A stretch of DNA of 64,000 bases from the NCBI GenBank assembly GCA_965261915.1, contig CBDHDW010000013.1, forward strand, positions 1,674,001-1,738,000, given 5' to 3'. This document shows positions 1 through 9,011 of this stretch, in pieces; the first letter of the stretch is position 1, and the number at the start of each line of letters is the position of its first letter. The translations under genes were made by a program, and so were the position numbers. The notes beneath the pieces are model-generated. The model worked only from the letters and a program-made list of their open reading frames with translations, searched no databases and was not told the DNA's origin. Origin of the DNA: JAIBDK01 sp965261915. Lineage in GTDB: Bacteria > Pseudomonadota > Gammaproteobacteria > Arenicellales > Poriferihabitantaceae.

Positions 1-1
1 G

Positions 2-757
2 GACGTGTATCAGGGCTCACCAACGTCGACCACCGCATTCATTAGCGCCGCCCCTAAAATTGCGGCATTCGCGATGATTATGCGGCTGCTGATCGGCGGT
101 CTCGAAGACCTCAGTGTCATGTGGCAGCAAATGTTCATCGTCCTGGCGCTGTTATCTGTTGCCGTCGGCAATATCATCGCCATAGCCCAGGATAATCTGA
201 AACGCATGCTGGCGTATTCCACCATCTCCCATATGGGGTTTTTCCTGTTCGGCATCCTCAGCAGCAGCGCGGAAGGATACAGTGCCGCATTGTTCTATGT
301 TCTGGTCTACGCCACCATGACCTGCGCGGGATTTGGACTGATCCTCTATTTATCATCCAATGGTTTCGAATCGGATAAGCTGTCGGATTTGAAAGGCTTG
401 AGTCAAACAAGCCCCATGCTGGCGTTATTGCTCCTTATCATCATGTTTTCCATGGCCGGAGTTCCGCCTACAGCCGGGTTCTTTGCGAAATTGTCGGTTA
501 TTCAGGCGCTGGTTAATGCCGGTTTGGTCTGGGTTGCGGTTGTCGCGGTACTGCTGGCTGTTATTGGGGCTTACTACTATTTGCGAATTATCAGGCTGGC
601 TTATTTCGACGCCCCGGAAACAGACCGGGTTATTCCGTCCAAAACTGACAGTCGATTGGTATTGATGGTCAATGTCTTTGCGATTGTCGCCATTCTTCCC
701 TGGATCGGCAGTTTAATCGACCTCTGTAATCAGGTAATTAGCCGTATCGTGTTTTAA
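2..757 (+). CDS. nuoN: NADH-quinone oxidoreductase subunit N, 3' part
   Basis: Membrane subunit of respiratory complex I, an antiporter-like proton-pumping subunit that works with NuoL and NuoM. The frame is open to the left window edge (Asp codon at base 2), so the N-terminal half is missing. The visible part starts with DVYQGSPTSTTAF and APKIAAFAM, a highly conserved NuoN/M/L stretch, followed by about six hydrophobic helices, KRMLAYSTISHMGF and MAGVPPTAGFFAK, both family hallmarks. It ends in a short polar turn and TAA. It is presumably the last gene of a nuo operon lying to the left. The identification is secure; only the start is unseen. Confidence 0.95.
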   Translation, partial: DVYQGSPTSTTAFISAAPKIAAFAMIMRLLIGGLEDLSVMWQQMFIVLALLSVAVGNIIAIAQDNLKRMLAYSTISHMGFFLFGILSSSAEGYSAALFYVLVYATMTCAGFGLILYLSSNGFESDKLSDLKGLSQTSPMLALLLLIIMFSMAGVPPTAGFFAKLSVIQALVNAGLVWVAVVAVLLAVIGAYYYLRIIRLAYFDAPETDRVIPSKTDSRLVLMVNVFAIVAILPWIGSLIDLCNQVISRIVF

Positions 758-897
758 ACAAAACCTGACGATACCTCATCGACTGATTTCTCCCCATCGC
801 ATTAGCTGTTTTTGCCAGCTTAAGGCCGCATAGTCAAGCTGGTAGAAAACCGTCCGATTTCGTTAAAATTCAATTCTCCATTTGATCTAAATCAGCA

Positions 898-2016
898 ATG
901 ACGAAAAAACAAAATCTGGGCATTTTATTTGGCGGGCGCTCCTGCGAACACGAAGTCTCCGTTACTTCGGCGACCTCCATCCTTGAGGCCATCGATCCTG
1001 AAAAATACAACATACATTTAATCGGAATTGATAAGTCAGGATATTGGCATCTTGGCGATAAAATTGCACAACTTACCGACAATGGTTCAGTCAACCCGGA
1101 TTCGCGACAACAATCAAAAGCGGTATCGATCGGCCTGCATAACAAAGGTAATCTGACTTCGTTAAGAACAACCAACGAAGGGTCAGGTCAAGGAATACCC
1201 GCACTGGATGTTATTTTCCCGGTACTGCACGGTACGTTTGGTGAAGACGGCACCGTACAGGGGGTATTGGAAATAGCCGGCATTCCCTACGTTGGTTGTG
1301 CAGTTGCCGCATCCGCACTGGCCATGGATAAAGCGCTGGCCAAAAAGGTATTTGAATCCTCGGGTATACCCCAGGCTCGTCATCAGGTCGCAACCCAGAA
1401 TCAGTGGCGCAGTAACGCCGGGGGAATTCTCGATAGAATCGAAACCAGCCTTGGTTATCCGGCATTCGTAAAGCCTGCTAATCTCGGATCCAGTGTTGGT
1501 GTGGGCAAGGCGCACAATCGAGAGGAACTCACGAACTGTATCAATGATGCGCTGCAATTTGACATCAAAATTGTTATCGAAGAATCCATGGAAAACAGCC
1601 ACGAGATCGAATGTGCAGTACTTGGCAACGATAATCCCGAAGCATCTGTTCTGGGAGAAATTGTGCCTGGAGCTGAGTTTTACAGTTATGAAACCAAATA
1701 CATTGATGACAAATCCAAACTGCTGATTCCGGCGCCGCTGGACGAAAAAACAACCCGCCAGGTCCAACAGCTTTCCATTGAAGCATTCAAAGCGATTGAC
1801 GGTAGCGGGCTTGCGCGAGTCGATTTTTTCGTTAACCGCGATAGCATGGAAATCACGCTGAACGAAGTCAACACACTCCCCGGATTCACACCGATCAGTA
1901 TGTATCCGCAGTTGTGGTCAGCCAGCGGTATTGGTTATGCGCAATTAATCAATCGATTGATCGACCTGGCTCTGGACAGACATCAATCACGGGTTTCGCT
2001 TAAACGCGCATTCTGA
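898..2016 (+). CDS. ddl: D-alanine--D-alanine ligase (long DdlA type)
   Basis: Cytoplasmic ATP-grasp enzyme that joins two D-alanines for peptidoglycan precursors. The 372-residue protein opens with GILFGGRSCEHEVSVTS, the classic Ddl N-terminus. FPVLHGTFGEDGTVQG lies near residue 105, the ATP-grasp lysine region PAFVKPANLGSSVGV near 190, and the metal-binding DFFVNRDSMEITLNEVN followed by LPGFTP near 310-325. The length fits DdlA rather than the roughly 300-residue DdlB. It starts at ATG and stands alone, about 140 bp after nuoN and not in a mur/fts cluster, so it is probably the housekeeping or a second Ddl. Confidence 0.95.
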   Translation: MTKKQNLGILFGGRSCEHEVSVTSATSILEAIDPEKYNIHLIGIDKSGYWHLGDKIAQLTDNGSVNPDSRQQSKAVSIGLHNKGNLTSLRTTNEGSGQGIPALDVIFPVLHGTFGEDGTVQGVLEIAGIPYVGCAVAASALAMDKALAKKVFESSGIPQARHQVATQNQWRSNAGGILDRIETSLGYPAFVKPANLGSSVGVGKAHNREELTNCINDALQFDIKIVIEESMENSHEIECAVLGNDNPEASVLGEIVPGAEFYSYETKYIDDKSKLLIPAPLDEKTTRQVQQLSIEAFKAIDGSGLARVDFFVNRDSMEITLNEVNTLPGFTPISMYPQLWSASGIGYAQLINRLIDLALDRHQSRVSLKRAF

Positions 2017-2283
2017 AATACCGTATTCTCGCCCAGAGCTTGAAATTGTTTGATTTTCTGGTTTCCAACCGGCAAAAGTTTTGGCCAGCGTCCGCGAAAC
2101 AATACCTTCCAGTTCCATTTTAATTCGGCTTCCCCGGGGAGTACCGGTGAATATCCATTTCATATCGCTTCCGATATACTGATCCTTCGACAGCACTTAC
2201 CGGTTACTGAGTCCATACCTGTCGACATGTCGTATCAATTTGGAATACGATACCATTATCCCGCCTAAATCTGAGAATCAGAA

Positions 2284-3648
2284 TTGTCCCATACCGCCGA
2301 ACTGACAGCGCTGCTCGAGAAGTATCCCGATACCCGGTATCTTGATGTATATTATTGTGATCTTTCCTGCGTCATTCGAGGGAAGCGCTACCCCATATCT
2401 CAGGCCGGCAAGGTATTGGGGTCGGGGATGATGACTCCGGGTTCCGGTTTTCTTCTGGCAGTGAATGGAGAATCCATGGATCCTGAAGGGATGGGATTTT
2501 CAGACGGTGACCCGGATGAAGTTGGCATGGCCATACCCGGCACTTTGGTAAAAACGCCCTGGGCGCAATTGCCAACTGCTCAGGTGATGCTGACTCTGGA
2601 AAGCCTGACCGGGAACGCATACTACTATGAGCCCCGCAATGTTTTAGCGCGAGTGCTTTCAAAGTTTGATGCGTTGGGTTTGCGGCCAATGGTCGCATTT
2701 GAGTTGGAGTTCTATCTAGTAGAACCAGGCAGATCAGAAGCCGGAAAACTGGTTCCACCTTGTTCACCGTTAACGGGCCAGCGCACCGATACAAGTCAGG
2801 TTTACAGTATGGATGATGTGGAAGACTTTGGCTTGCTGCTCGATGAAATTACCTCGTCGTGTGCTGAACAGGGCGTTACAACGGGGGCAATTTCGGGCGA
2901 ATATGCCCCCGGTCAATTTGAGATCAATCTGCAGCACAACGACAACCCGCTGCAGGCTGCGGATCACTGTGTGATGTTTCGGCGTGTGGTGCAGGGCGTG
3001 GCAAAAAAGCAGGGTTTTCAGGCAAGTTTCATGGCGAAACCTTTTCTGGAAGAGTCCGGCAGCGGACTGCATTTGCATATTAGTTTGCTGGATAACGATG
3101 GCAACAACGTTTTTGACGGCGGTGGTGAATACGGTACACCAGACTGCGGTACCGATACACTGTTTCACGCAATTGGCGGCCTAAAACAGGTTATGGCGGA
3201 CTCAATGGGCGTATTTGCACCGAACCGAAATGCCTTTCGACGATTTGCACCCAATACTTATGTACCGGTTACGCCGTGCTGGGGATACGAAAACCGCAGC
3301 GTCGCAATGCGTATTCCGAAAAGCCCGGGAGAGGCCAGGCGTATCGAGCATCGCGTTGCCGGTGCCGATGCCAATCCATATCTAACCCTTGCGGCATTGC
3401 TTGCCGGCATTCACCATGGCATTACAAATACGGTCGATCCGCGAGCCCCTTGCACTGGAAATGCGGGTGAATTCGTCGATCCCGACCTTCCCCTCGATTT
3501 GATGCGGGCAATGGACAGAACCCGAAACAGCACTATCCTGCAAGCGTATTTTGGAAAACAATATTTGCAAGCGTATACGAGTTGTAAAACAACTGAATAT
3601 GATGCATTTAAATCATCAGGCGATGATGAAGCAAAGTGGTATTTGTAA
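2284..3648 (+). CDS. glutamine synthetase family protein (gamma-glutamylputrescine synthetase-like)
   Basis: ATP-dependent amide ligase of the glutamine synthetase fold. The 454-residue protein has the N-terminal beta-grasp (YLDVYYCDLSCVIRGKRYP) and the catalytic barrel with FELEFYLVEP, SGSGLHLHIS, NRNAFRRFAPNTYVP and RIEHRVAGADANPYL. It lacks the adenylylation-loop features of GlnA and is closest in pattern to PuuA-type enzymes, which glutamylate putrescine or other amines. The start is TTG, since no ATG occurs at a suitable place, so this is the least certain part. It converges on the hydantoinase gene at 3704. Substrate is inferred only from family resemblance. Confidence 0.85.
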   Translation: MSHTAELTALLEKYPDTRYLDVYYCDLSCVIRGKRYPISQAGKVLGSGMMTPGSGFLLAVNGESMDPEGMGFSDGDPDEVGMAIPGTLVKTPWAQLPTAQVMLTLESLTGNAYYYEPRNVLARVLSKFDALGLRPMVAFELEFYLVEPGRSEAGKLVPPCSPLTGQRTDTSQVYSMDDVEDFGLLLDEITSSCAEQGVTTGAISGEYAPGQFEINLQHNDNPLQAADHCVMFRRVVQGVAKKQGFQASFMAKPFLEESGSGLHLHISLLDNDGNNVFDGGGEYGTPDCGTDTLFHAIGGLKQVMADSMGVFAPNRNAFRRFAPNTYVPVTPCWGYENRSVAMRIPKSPGEARRIEHRVAGADANPYLTLAALLAGIHHGITNTVDPRAPCTGNAGEFVDPDLPLDLMRAMDRTRNSTILQAYFGKQYLQAYTSCKTTEYDAFKSSGDDEAKWYL

Positions 3649-3703
3649 CGCAATCGCTTTTATCAGGTGCCGTACATCGGCGAATACATCGAAGTTTAAT
3701 CGC

Positions 3704-5713
3704 CTATTGCATTAAACAATTTGGCCGTCCGGATGCCACCGCGGTAATCGTTGTACTAACGAATAACTCGCCATCGATATCATGCTTGATATGGTTTGCG
3801 TGTTGTTTGATTTTTGTCTCAATTGACGCCGCCCCCGCCACAGTTGCCATATCAAAGGCTTGTTTTTTCGCAATCTTCGTTGCTTCTTGAATCGCCACTT
3901 CAAGATTATCAAATCGGATGGGTTCACCTCTGTGAAACAGATAAAAAATTCCGCATTCAGGTTGTGTCACGGTGACGTGGGCAATCTGCACTACCGCGCC
4001 CATGACCGCTCCGATGGCGTTCGCGGTATCAGCGTTCTCTGGCAGGCTTAACGCGACGTCGAGCTGTCTGGCGACCTCGGGGAAATAGTCCCCTGCCGGA
4101 CCGCCGACTGCGACAATAGGATAATCATTGGCAAACTGAAGTTCGAACAACGGTTTGACTTTTTCGGCCTGTCCTTTCTTTAAAATAATATCGGCCAGCA
4201 GTTGGGTCAGGTTTTGCGAATGCGAATCAGCTAATTTTCCGTGTTGATTGAGCCCAGCTTCAATCAATTTTTGACTTATTTTATGCGTTACCAACTCAAA
4301 AACCTGTTGGCTTGGTGAAACTGCATCACCAATTTCCCAGTTTCCGCAGCCATACAGGTGGCGCATCTGGCGCCCCCATATTTTTGCACCCAACTGCGCT
4401 GCGCTGGTATCCCAGTGGTCACTCATCCCCAAAACATGGGTCGCATCAGAAGGCGTAAATCCGCTGTAAATAACCAGCCCGAGACGCTCCATTCTGGCGA
4501 TTGCGCGCATCATTGGCCGATTACTGTCTACCAGCATCTCCAATTCGACGGGGCCATTCTGCAGACGTTCCCATGCGGCACTCTCAATATCGTTAAGGCG
4601 GTTGATCAGGACTTCGTTTTTCTGCAGCGGCAATGCGAATTTAAGATTTCTCGGGCTCGGTGAGCCGCTGTATTGACGCTCTATTGCAGGTAGAACTTCC
4701 GGAAAACGATAGGCGAGCAAACTCATCGGCACCACACGACGCTGGGAAATATCCATTTTTGCCTTGAATCGAACTTCGCTGTCACCACCCAAACCAATGG
4801 AAAACACACGAATCGCTTCCACCATGGGCTGCCAGTCGCCAATTCTGGCGCCGTCTTCACATAACTCCGGCTGACCGTCAGTAACAATGGCAATATCGGT
4901 GGTGGTCCCGCCAATATCCACAACAATCGCATTTTCTTTACCGCTCAATGCGCAGGCGCCAATAACGCTGGCCGCGGGCCCTGACAATACGGTAGTCACA
5001 GGCTGCAGTCTGGCTGTTTCTGCATTCACCAACGAACCATCTCCCTTGACAATCATCAGCGGAGCAGAAATACCCTTTTCACGCAAAATCGTTTCAACCG
5101 AGTCGATTAGCGATTGAATGTATAAAATCATTCTGGCATTCAATGCTGCGGTTAATGCTCGCCTCGGGGCACCAAGGCTTGATGCCAATTCATGACCACA
5201 GGCTACCGGTTTTCCAGTGAGTTCGATAACCAGCCTGCGCAAAACCTTTTCGTGCGAAGGATTACGCGTACCAAACATTGAAGAAATCGCGAAAGCGGAT
5301 ACTTTGTCTTTTTGATCCAGTATTTTCTGCTTTGCAAACTCAATATCCAGCTCTGCGTGCTCTGAGCCGGTTGCCGTGTGACCGCCTTGCATAAGCGAAA
5401 TAAACTCGCGCTCAAGAATTTCAGACAGACCGCTTTTATCCACCTGGGAATCATTGTATCCGGGTAACAATATTCCGACCGGAGCACCCCGGCCTTCAAC
5501 CACGGAGTTGGTTGAAAGTGTCGTCGATAATGCCACCAGGTTGACATCGGATAAATAATCGGCCGGCAAATTGCTGATGGCATTGCCGATCCCAGTCGTT
5601 AAATCAAATGCCGTCGTCAGGCTCTTGTTTTTAGCTAAAACGGTTTGATTTTCATCCACGATTACCGCGTCGGTATAGGTGCCGCCAGTATCAATGCCAA
5701 GTTGGTAAGACAT
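3704..5713 (-). CDS. hydantoinase/oxoprolinase family protein (HyuA-like)
   Basis: ATP-dependent lactam hydrolase family that includes N-methylhydantoinase A, 5-oxoprolinase and acetone carboxylase subunits. The N-terminal Hydant_A_N domain begins LGIDTGGTYTDAVIVDE, a phosphate-binding loop. The central domain carries VDIGGTTTDIAIVTDG near residue 265 and a late nucleotide-binding AVGGPAGDY. The 669 residues match HyuA. No HyuB partner is adjacent, which is unusual for hydantoinases, although single-subunit relatives exist. ATG start, convergent with the PuuA-like gene. A role in nitrogen scavenging is inference; the true substrate cannot be read from the sequence. Confidence 0.85.
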   Translation of the reverse strand: MSYQLGIDTGGTYTDAVIVDENQTVLAKNKSLTTAFDLTTGIGNAISNLPADYLSDVNLVALSTTLSTNSVVEGRGAPVGILLPGYNDSQVDKSGLSEILEREFISLMQGGHTATGSEHAELDIEFAKQKILDQKDKVSAFAISSMFGTRNPSHEKVLRRLVIELTGKPVACGHELASSLGAPRRALTAALNARMILYIQSLIDSVETILREKGISAPLMIVKGDGSLVNAETARLQPVTTVLSGPAASVIGACALSGKENAIVVDIGGTTTDIAIVTDGQPELCEDGARIGDWQPMVEAIRVFSIGLGGDSEVRFKAKMDISQRRVVPMSLLAYRFPEVLPAIERQYSGSPSPRNLKFALPLQKNEVLINRLNDIESAAWERLQNGPVELEMLVDSNRPMMRAIARMERLGLVIYSGFTPSDATHVLGMSDHWDTSAAQLGAKIWGRQMRHLYGCGNWEIGDAVSPSQQVFELVTHKISQKLIEAGLNQHGKLADSHSQNLTQLLADIILKKGQAEKVKPLFELQFANDYPIVAVGGPAGDYFPEVARQLDVALSLPENADTANAIGAVMGAVVQIAHVTVTQPECGIFYLFHRGEPIRFDNLEVAIQEATKIAKKQAFDMATVAGAASIETKIKQHANHIKHDIDGELFVSTTITAVASGRPNCLMQ

Positions 5714-5818
5714 ATGCTAATAATTGTTCTGTAATTAGAATAAAGCGCGGAATTTTAATCCACCGTCTCGCGGAATAAAACAACCGTGAGAACCTTCGCT
5801 GCGAGGAATTTCTGCCAA

Positions 5819-6541
5819 CTAATCACCACCAAATCGGTCATGAATACTTTCATAAAAAGCCTGCATATGAAACTGGGCATGCTTCTTCTCATAGTGAAAC
5901 GCATGACCTTCGGGGCACGCAAGCCGAGCCTGACAGGTATGAGTGCGGCAATGTGAAGCCTTGTTTGATTCCAGGTAACCATAACAGGCCTCCACATCAT
6001 ATTGCGGAGATTGGTCGACATCGGACTGGAACGCATCCGCCGGACAAACGTTCAAACAGGCCTGCGACTCACATCTTGCACAAATATCCGGAGATTCCCC
6101 AGGCAGTTCCAGTTCGTCAAATGCGGCCGTATATGCAATGGCCATTCTATAGGCGTGCCACAAGCCATACTGTGGATGAATCAGCATGCCGAGTCTGGAA
6201 TTATTCAGCGACTCCGCTCGCTTTGCCCACTGCATAAACGGTTGATACGGAGGGCCACCGAATGGGAAAAATGATTGTCCGCGAGTTTGCCTGGCGATTG
6301 CATTGCCAACCCGTTCGCTCCATCGATTGAGTGGATCTGGATTTCCATCTGCGAATTCCGCAGAAACGGAAAACGACGCCCATATGGACGATCCAGCATT
6401 ACCCAACAGAATCAGGCTCTGCGGTTGTTGGTTGTTTACTCGAATGGATAATGCGTCGGATGGCTTGATATTAAAGCCTCCGCGAATCACCAGGCCGTAG
6501 CCGTGCGCGAGCGTTTTGATCTGATTAAAATCAGTATTCAT
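5819..6541 (-). CDS. 4Fe-4S cysteine-rich protein, QueG/ferredoxin-like
   Basis: About 240 residues from the ATG at 6541; a TTG nine bases upstream is also in frame but weaker. The C-terminal half has CARCESQACLNVCPADAF, a clear 4Fe-4S motif, and a second cysteine set CYGYLES..HCRTHTCQARLACPEG, suggesting one or two clusters. The N-terminal half (HGYGLVIRGGFNI, SLILLGNAGSSIWASF) resembles the front part of proteins annotated as 'ferredoxin' or QueG-like in Proteobacteria. I do not know its function. It is divergent from tmpA, about 100 bp away, and could share a control region with it. Confidence 0.7.
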   Translation of the reverse strand: MNTDFNQIKTLAHGYGLVIRGGFNIKPSDALSIRVNNQQPQSLILLGNAGSSIWASFSVSAEFADGNPDPLNRWSERVGNAIARQTRGQSFFPFGGPPYQPFMQWAKRAESLNNSRLGMLIHPQYGLWHAYRMAIAYTAAFDELELPGESPDICARCESQACLNVCPADAFQSDVDQSPQYDVEACYGYLESNKASHCRTHTCQARLACPEGHAFHYEKKHAQFHMQAFYESIHDRFGGD

Positions 6542-6647
6542 TGGTATCAATACGAATTAATTATGTCAACAAAATTTAACTTGGCATAGAATCAGATACT
6601 ATGACAATTGAGTCAATAAGTTAGTTAAAAACGCAACAGACGGATCT

Positions 6648-7814
6648 ATGAACGTCACTTCTGCTCCGGCGCTACAAATTATCGATGATGGCGCTGCTTT
6701 GGAAATCAAATGGCCTGACCAAACCAGCCGATATCATGCAATATGGCTGCGCGACAATGGTCACGATGAAAATACAAGAAATGCTGCAAATCAGCAAAAA
6801 TTATTCCGCGTTCAGGATATTCCGCAGCAGACGTCCATTACTACGACTGCAATAGTCGAGGATCAGCTGGAAATCGAATTCGCGCCAGACCAGTGGCGAA
6901 CGCAAATTCCTTTTCACTGGCTTAAGAATTTTGCCTATGACTACGCTGATCATTCTGCGGCTCGAAACGACAATAATCTTTTCGACTCCGACGTAACCCT
7001 GTGGGATTCAACATTGTCTGATGCGATACCGAATGCTGAATACGCAACAATATGCCGCGACGATGCTGCGCTACTGGACTGGTTACAGAGTATCAAGCGA
7101 TTCGGGGTCGCTACATTATCCGGATTGCCTGAAAAAAATGCGGCCGTTCTCGACGTCATCAATTTGTTTGGATACATTCGTGAAACCAATTATGGCGAAT
7201 ATTTTGAGATTCGAGCTGAAGCCAATCCGGTTAATCTGGCCTATACCGCTTTAGGACTGCAGTCTCACACCGATAATCCCTACCGCAACCCCGTTCCCGG
7301 CCTGCAATTTTTTGGTTGTCTGGAAAACAAGGCGGAAGGAGGAGAGTCTGTTGTAGTGGATGGTTTTGCCGTCGCCAATGCGCTGTACACCGAACATCCG
7401 GAAAGCTTCGAATTGCTTTGCGAACATCAAGCCCGGTTTGAGTATAAAGGCTCAGTTGATACCCACCTCCGATCCAGCGCGCCTATGATTGGTCGGGATT
7501 TAAATGGGCTGGTGAGTTTCATCCGGTTTAATAATCGATCGTGTCACGCGTTAACTGATATTCCCTACGAAAAAATGGAATCCTATTACGGAGCCTACCG
7601 AAGATTCAGTGAACTCGTCAGCAGCGCGGAATTTGAAGTTGTATTCAAGTTACAACCGAGAGCGTTATTTGTTACTGACAATACCCGGGTACTGCACGGT
7701 CGAACCGGTTTTTCCAAAGCCGGAACGCGCTGGATGCAAGGTGCCTATGCGGACAAGGATAGTTTGCACAGCAAGATTCGGGGTTTGGAAAACCAAATTT
7801 CTAAGGGAGCCTAA
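6648..7814 (+). CDS. tmpA: Fe(II)/2-oxoglutarate dioxygenase, TmpA-like (2-trimethylaminoethylphosphonate hydroxylase)
   Basis: TauD/BBOX-family oxygenase of 388 residues, usually annotated as gamma-butyrobetaine hydroxylase. The facial triad is His207 and Asp209 (QSHTDNPYRNP) and His350 (TRVLHGRTGF), with Arg361 for 2-oxoglutarate. The N-terminal DUF971 domain (residues 15-95) has LRDN but lacks the zinc-binding cysteines of true BBOX enzymes. Only 3 bp separate it from an HD-domain oxygenase with the PhnZ/TmpB signature. This pairing is that of TmpA/TmpB, where TmpA hydroxylates C1 of 2-(trimethylammonio)ethylphosphonate. The assignment as TmpA rather than a carnitine-biosynthesis enzyme is inferred from that neighbour. 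Confidence 0.78.
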   Translation: MNVTSAPALQIIDDGAALEIKWPDQTSRYHAIWLRDNGHDENTRNAANQQKLFRVQDIPQQTSITTTAIVEDQLEIEFAPDQWRTQIPFHWLKNFAYDYADHSAARNDNNLFDSDVTLWDSTLSDAIPNAEYATICRDDAALLDWLQSIKRFGVATLSGLPEKNAAVLDVINLFGYIRETNYGEYFEIRAEANPVNLAYTALGLQSHTDNPYRNPVPGLQFFGCLENKAEGGESVVVDGFAVANALYTEHPESFELLCEHQARFEYKGSVDTHLRSSAPMIGRDLNGLVSFIRFNNRSCHALTDIPYEKMESYYGAYRRFSELVSSAEFEVVFKLQPRALFVTDNTRVLHGRTGFSKAGTRWMQGAYADKDSLHSKIRGLENQISKGA

Positions 7815-7817
7815 ACT

Positions 7818-8381
7818 ATGACCAATACGGATTTGAATCGGGAAAATATTATTCCTTTCATAAATGATATTTTTCAAAGATTGGGGTCGGACTCATATCT
7901 CGGTGAAGCCGTATCCATGTCGGAACACATGCTGCAAACTGCCCTGAACGCTGAAAACGCTGGAGAGTCTCCAGAAACCATAACCGCAGCACTGCTGCAT
8001 GATATCGGCCACTACAGCGGTGAATTCCCGGAAAACCATATCGATCTCGGTTTGAATAACCGCCATGAATCCATGGGGGCGGCTATTTTAGAGAAGTTTT
8101 TCACCGCCGCGGTGACCGCGCCTGTACGCTGGCACGTCGAGGCGAAACGCTATTTATGTGCAGTTGAGCGAAGCTATTTTGAAGGGTTGTCAGATGCGTC
8201 GGTTAAGACCCTGGAACTTCAGGGCGGCATTTACGATCAGGCTCAGGTTAAAGAATTTGAGAACAATCCGTATCTCGAAACCATCGTCAGCGTAAGGCGT
8301 TATGATGACGCTGGCAAGGTTCCCGGCGTTAAAACCCCAGACGTTGAGCACTATCTCAAGATCGCAGATCGGCTATTGTAA
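7818..8381 (+). CDS. tmpB: HD-domain mixed-valence di-iron oxygenase, TmpB/PhnZ-like
   Basis: A 187-residue HD-domain protein that, in the TmpB/PhnZ family, cleaves a 1-hydroxyphosphonate C-P bond oxidatively to release phosphate (glycine betaine in the case of TmpB). The diagnostic YxGE motif is present (Tyr27-Leu-Gly-Glu30), followed by His37, His61-Asp62 (LLHDIGHY), His83 (RHESMG), His106 (RWHVEAKRYL) and Asp164. These match the di-iron ligand and substrate-lid residues known from PhnZ with an almost constant offset of three. It follows tmpA after 3 bp and so is translated with it. An ordinary HD phosphohydrolase would lack the Tyr/Glu lid. Confidence 0.8.
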   Translation: MTNTDLNRENIIPFINDIFQRLGSDSYLGEAVSMSEHMLQTALNAENAGESPETITAALLHDIGHYSGEFPENHIDLGLNNRHESMGAAILEKFFTAAVTAPVRWHVEAKRYLCAVERSYFEGLSDASVKTLELQGGIYDQAQVKEFENNPYLETIVSVRRYDDAGKVPGVKTPDVEHYLKIADRLL

Positions 8382-8435
8382 ATACTATTCGGATGTCAAA
8401 GATGAGAATAGGTTGGCAAATTATGCTGACATCGT

Positions 8436-9002
8436 TCACATCTTTGGCAGGGTGACGCCAGTTTGACCCTGGTATTTCCCGCCCCGGTCTGCATAGGAGG
8501 TTTCACAGGGTTCGTCGGATTCAAAAAACAAAACCTGGGCAATCCCTTCGTTGGCGTAAATCTTTGCCGGCAGTGGTGTGGTATTTGAAAATTCCAGCGT
8601 CACATAACCTTCCCATTCCGGTTCGAATGGTGTGACATTGACGATAATTCCGCAGCGCGCGTAAGTGCTTTTGCCGAGGCAAACTGTCAGGACATTTCGT
8701 GGAATGCGAAAATACTCAACCGTTCTTGCCAGCGCAAATGAATTCGGTGGAATTATACAAACGTCTCCTTCAAAATCCACAAAACTGTTCTCATCAAATT
8801 TTTTGGGGTCCACCACCGCAGAATGAATGTTAGTAAATATCTTGAATTCCCGGGAACAGCGGATGTCATAGCCATAACTCGAGGTGCCGTAAGAAATGAC
8901 CCGCCCCTGATCCGACTCCCTGACCTGAGCCGATTCGAATGGCTCGATCATGCCGCAGGATTCCGCCATTCGACGAATCCATTTATCTGATTTTATCGAC
9001 AT
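8436..9002 (-). CDS. dcd: dCTP deaminase
   Basis: Deaminates dCTP to dUTP, feeding dTMP synthesis. The 188-residue length matches the proteobacterial trimeric enzyme. Visible signatures are ISYGTSSYGYDIRCSREFKIF, FALARTVEYFRIPR, GKSTYARCGIIVNVTPFEPEW and the C-terminal GIAQVLFFESDEPCETSY and YQGQTGVTLPKM. ATG start, 9 bp downstream of mrp on the same strand, so the two are cotranscribed. The mrp-metG-dcd neighbourhood is common in gammaproteobacteria. Confidence 0.96.
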   Translation of the reverse strand: MSIKSDKWIRRMAESCGMIEPFESAQVRESDQGRVISYGTSSYGYDIRCSREFKIFTNIHSAVVDPKKFDENSFVDFEGDVCIIPPNSFALARTVEYFRIPRNVLTVCLGKSTYARCGIIVNVTPFEPEWEGYVTLEFSNTTPLPAKIYANEGIAQVLFFESDEPCETSYADRGGKYQGQTGVTLPKM

Positions 9003-9011
9003 GCATAGATA

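Noticed and set aside
1183..1767. 194-codon open frame on the minus strand inside ddl
   Set aside because: Antisense to a clearly conserved gene, with no recognisable domain; a codon-bias shadow.
6648..7814. Gamma-butyrobetaine hydroxylase of carnitine synthesis
   Set aside because: No zinc-binding cysteines in the N-terminal domain, and the coupled PhnZ/TmpB-type gene makes a phosphonate role more likely.
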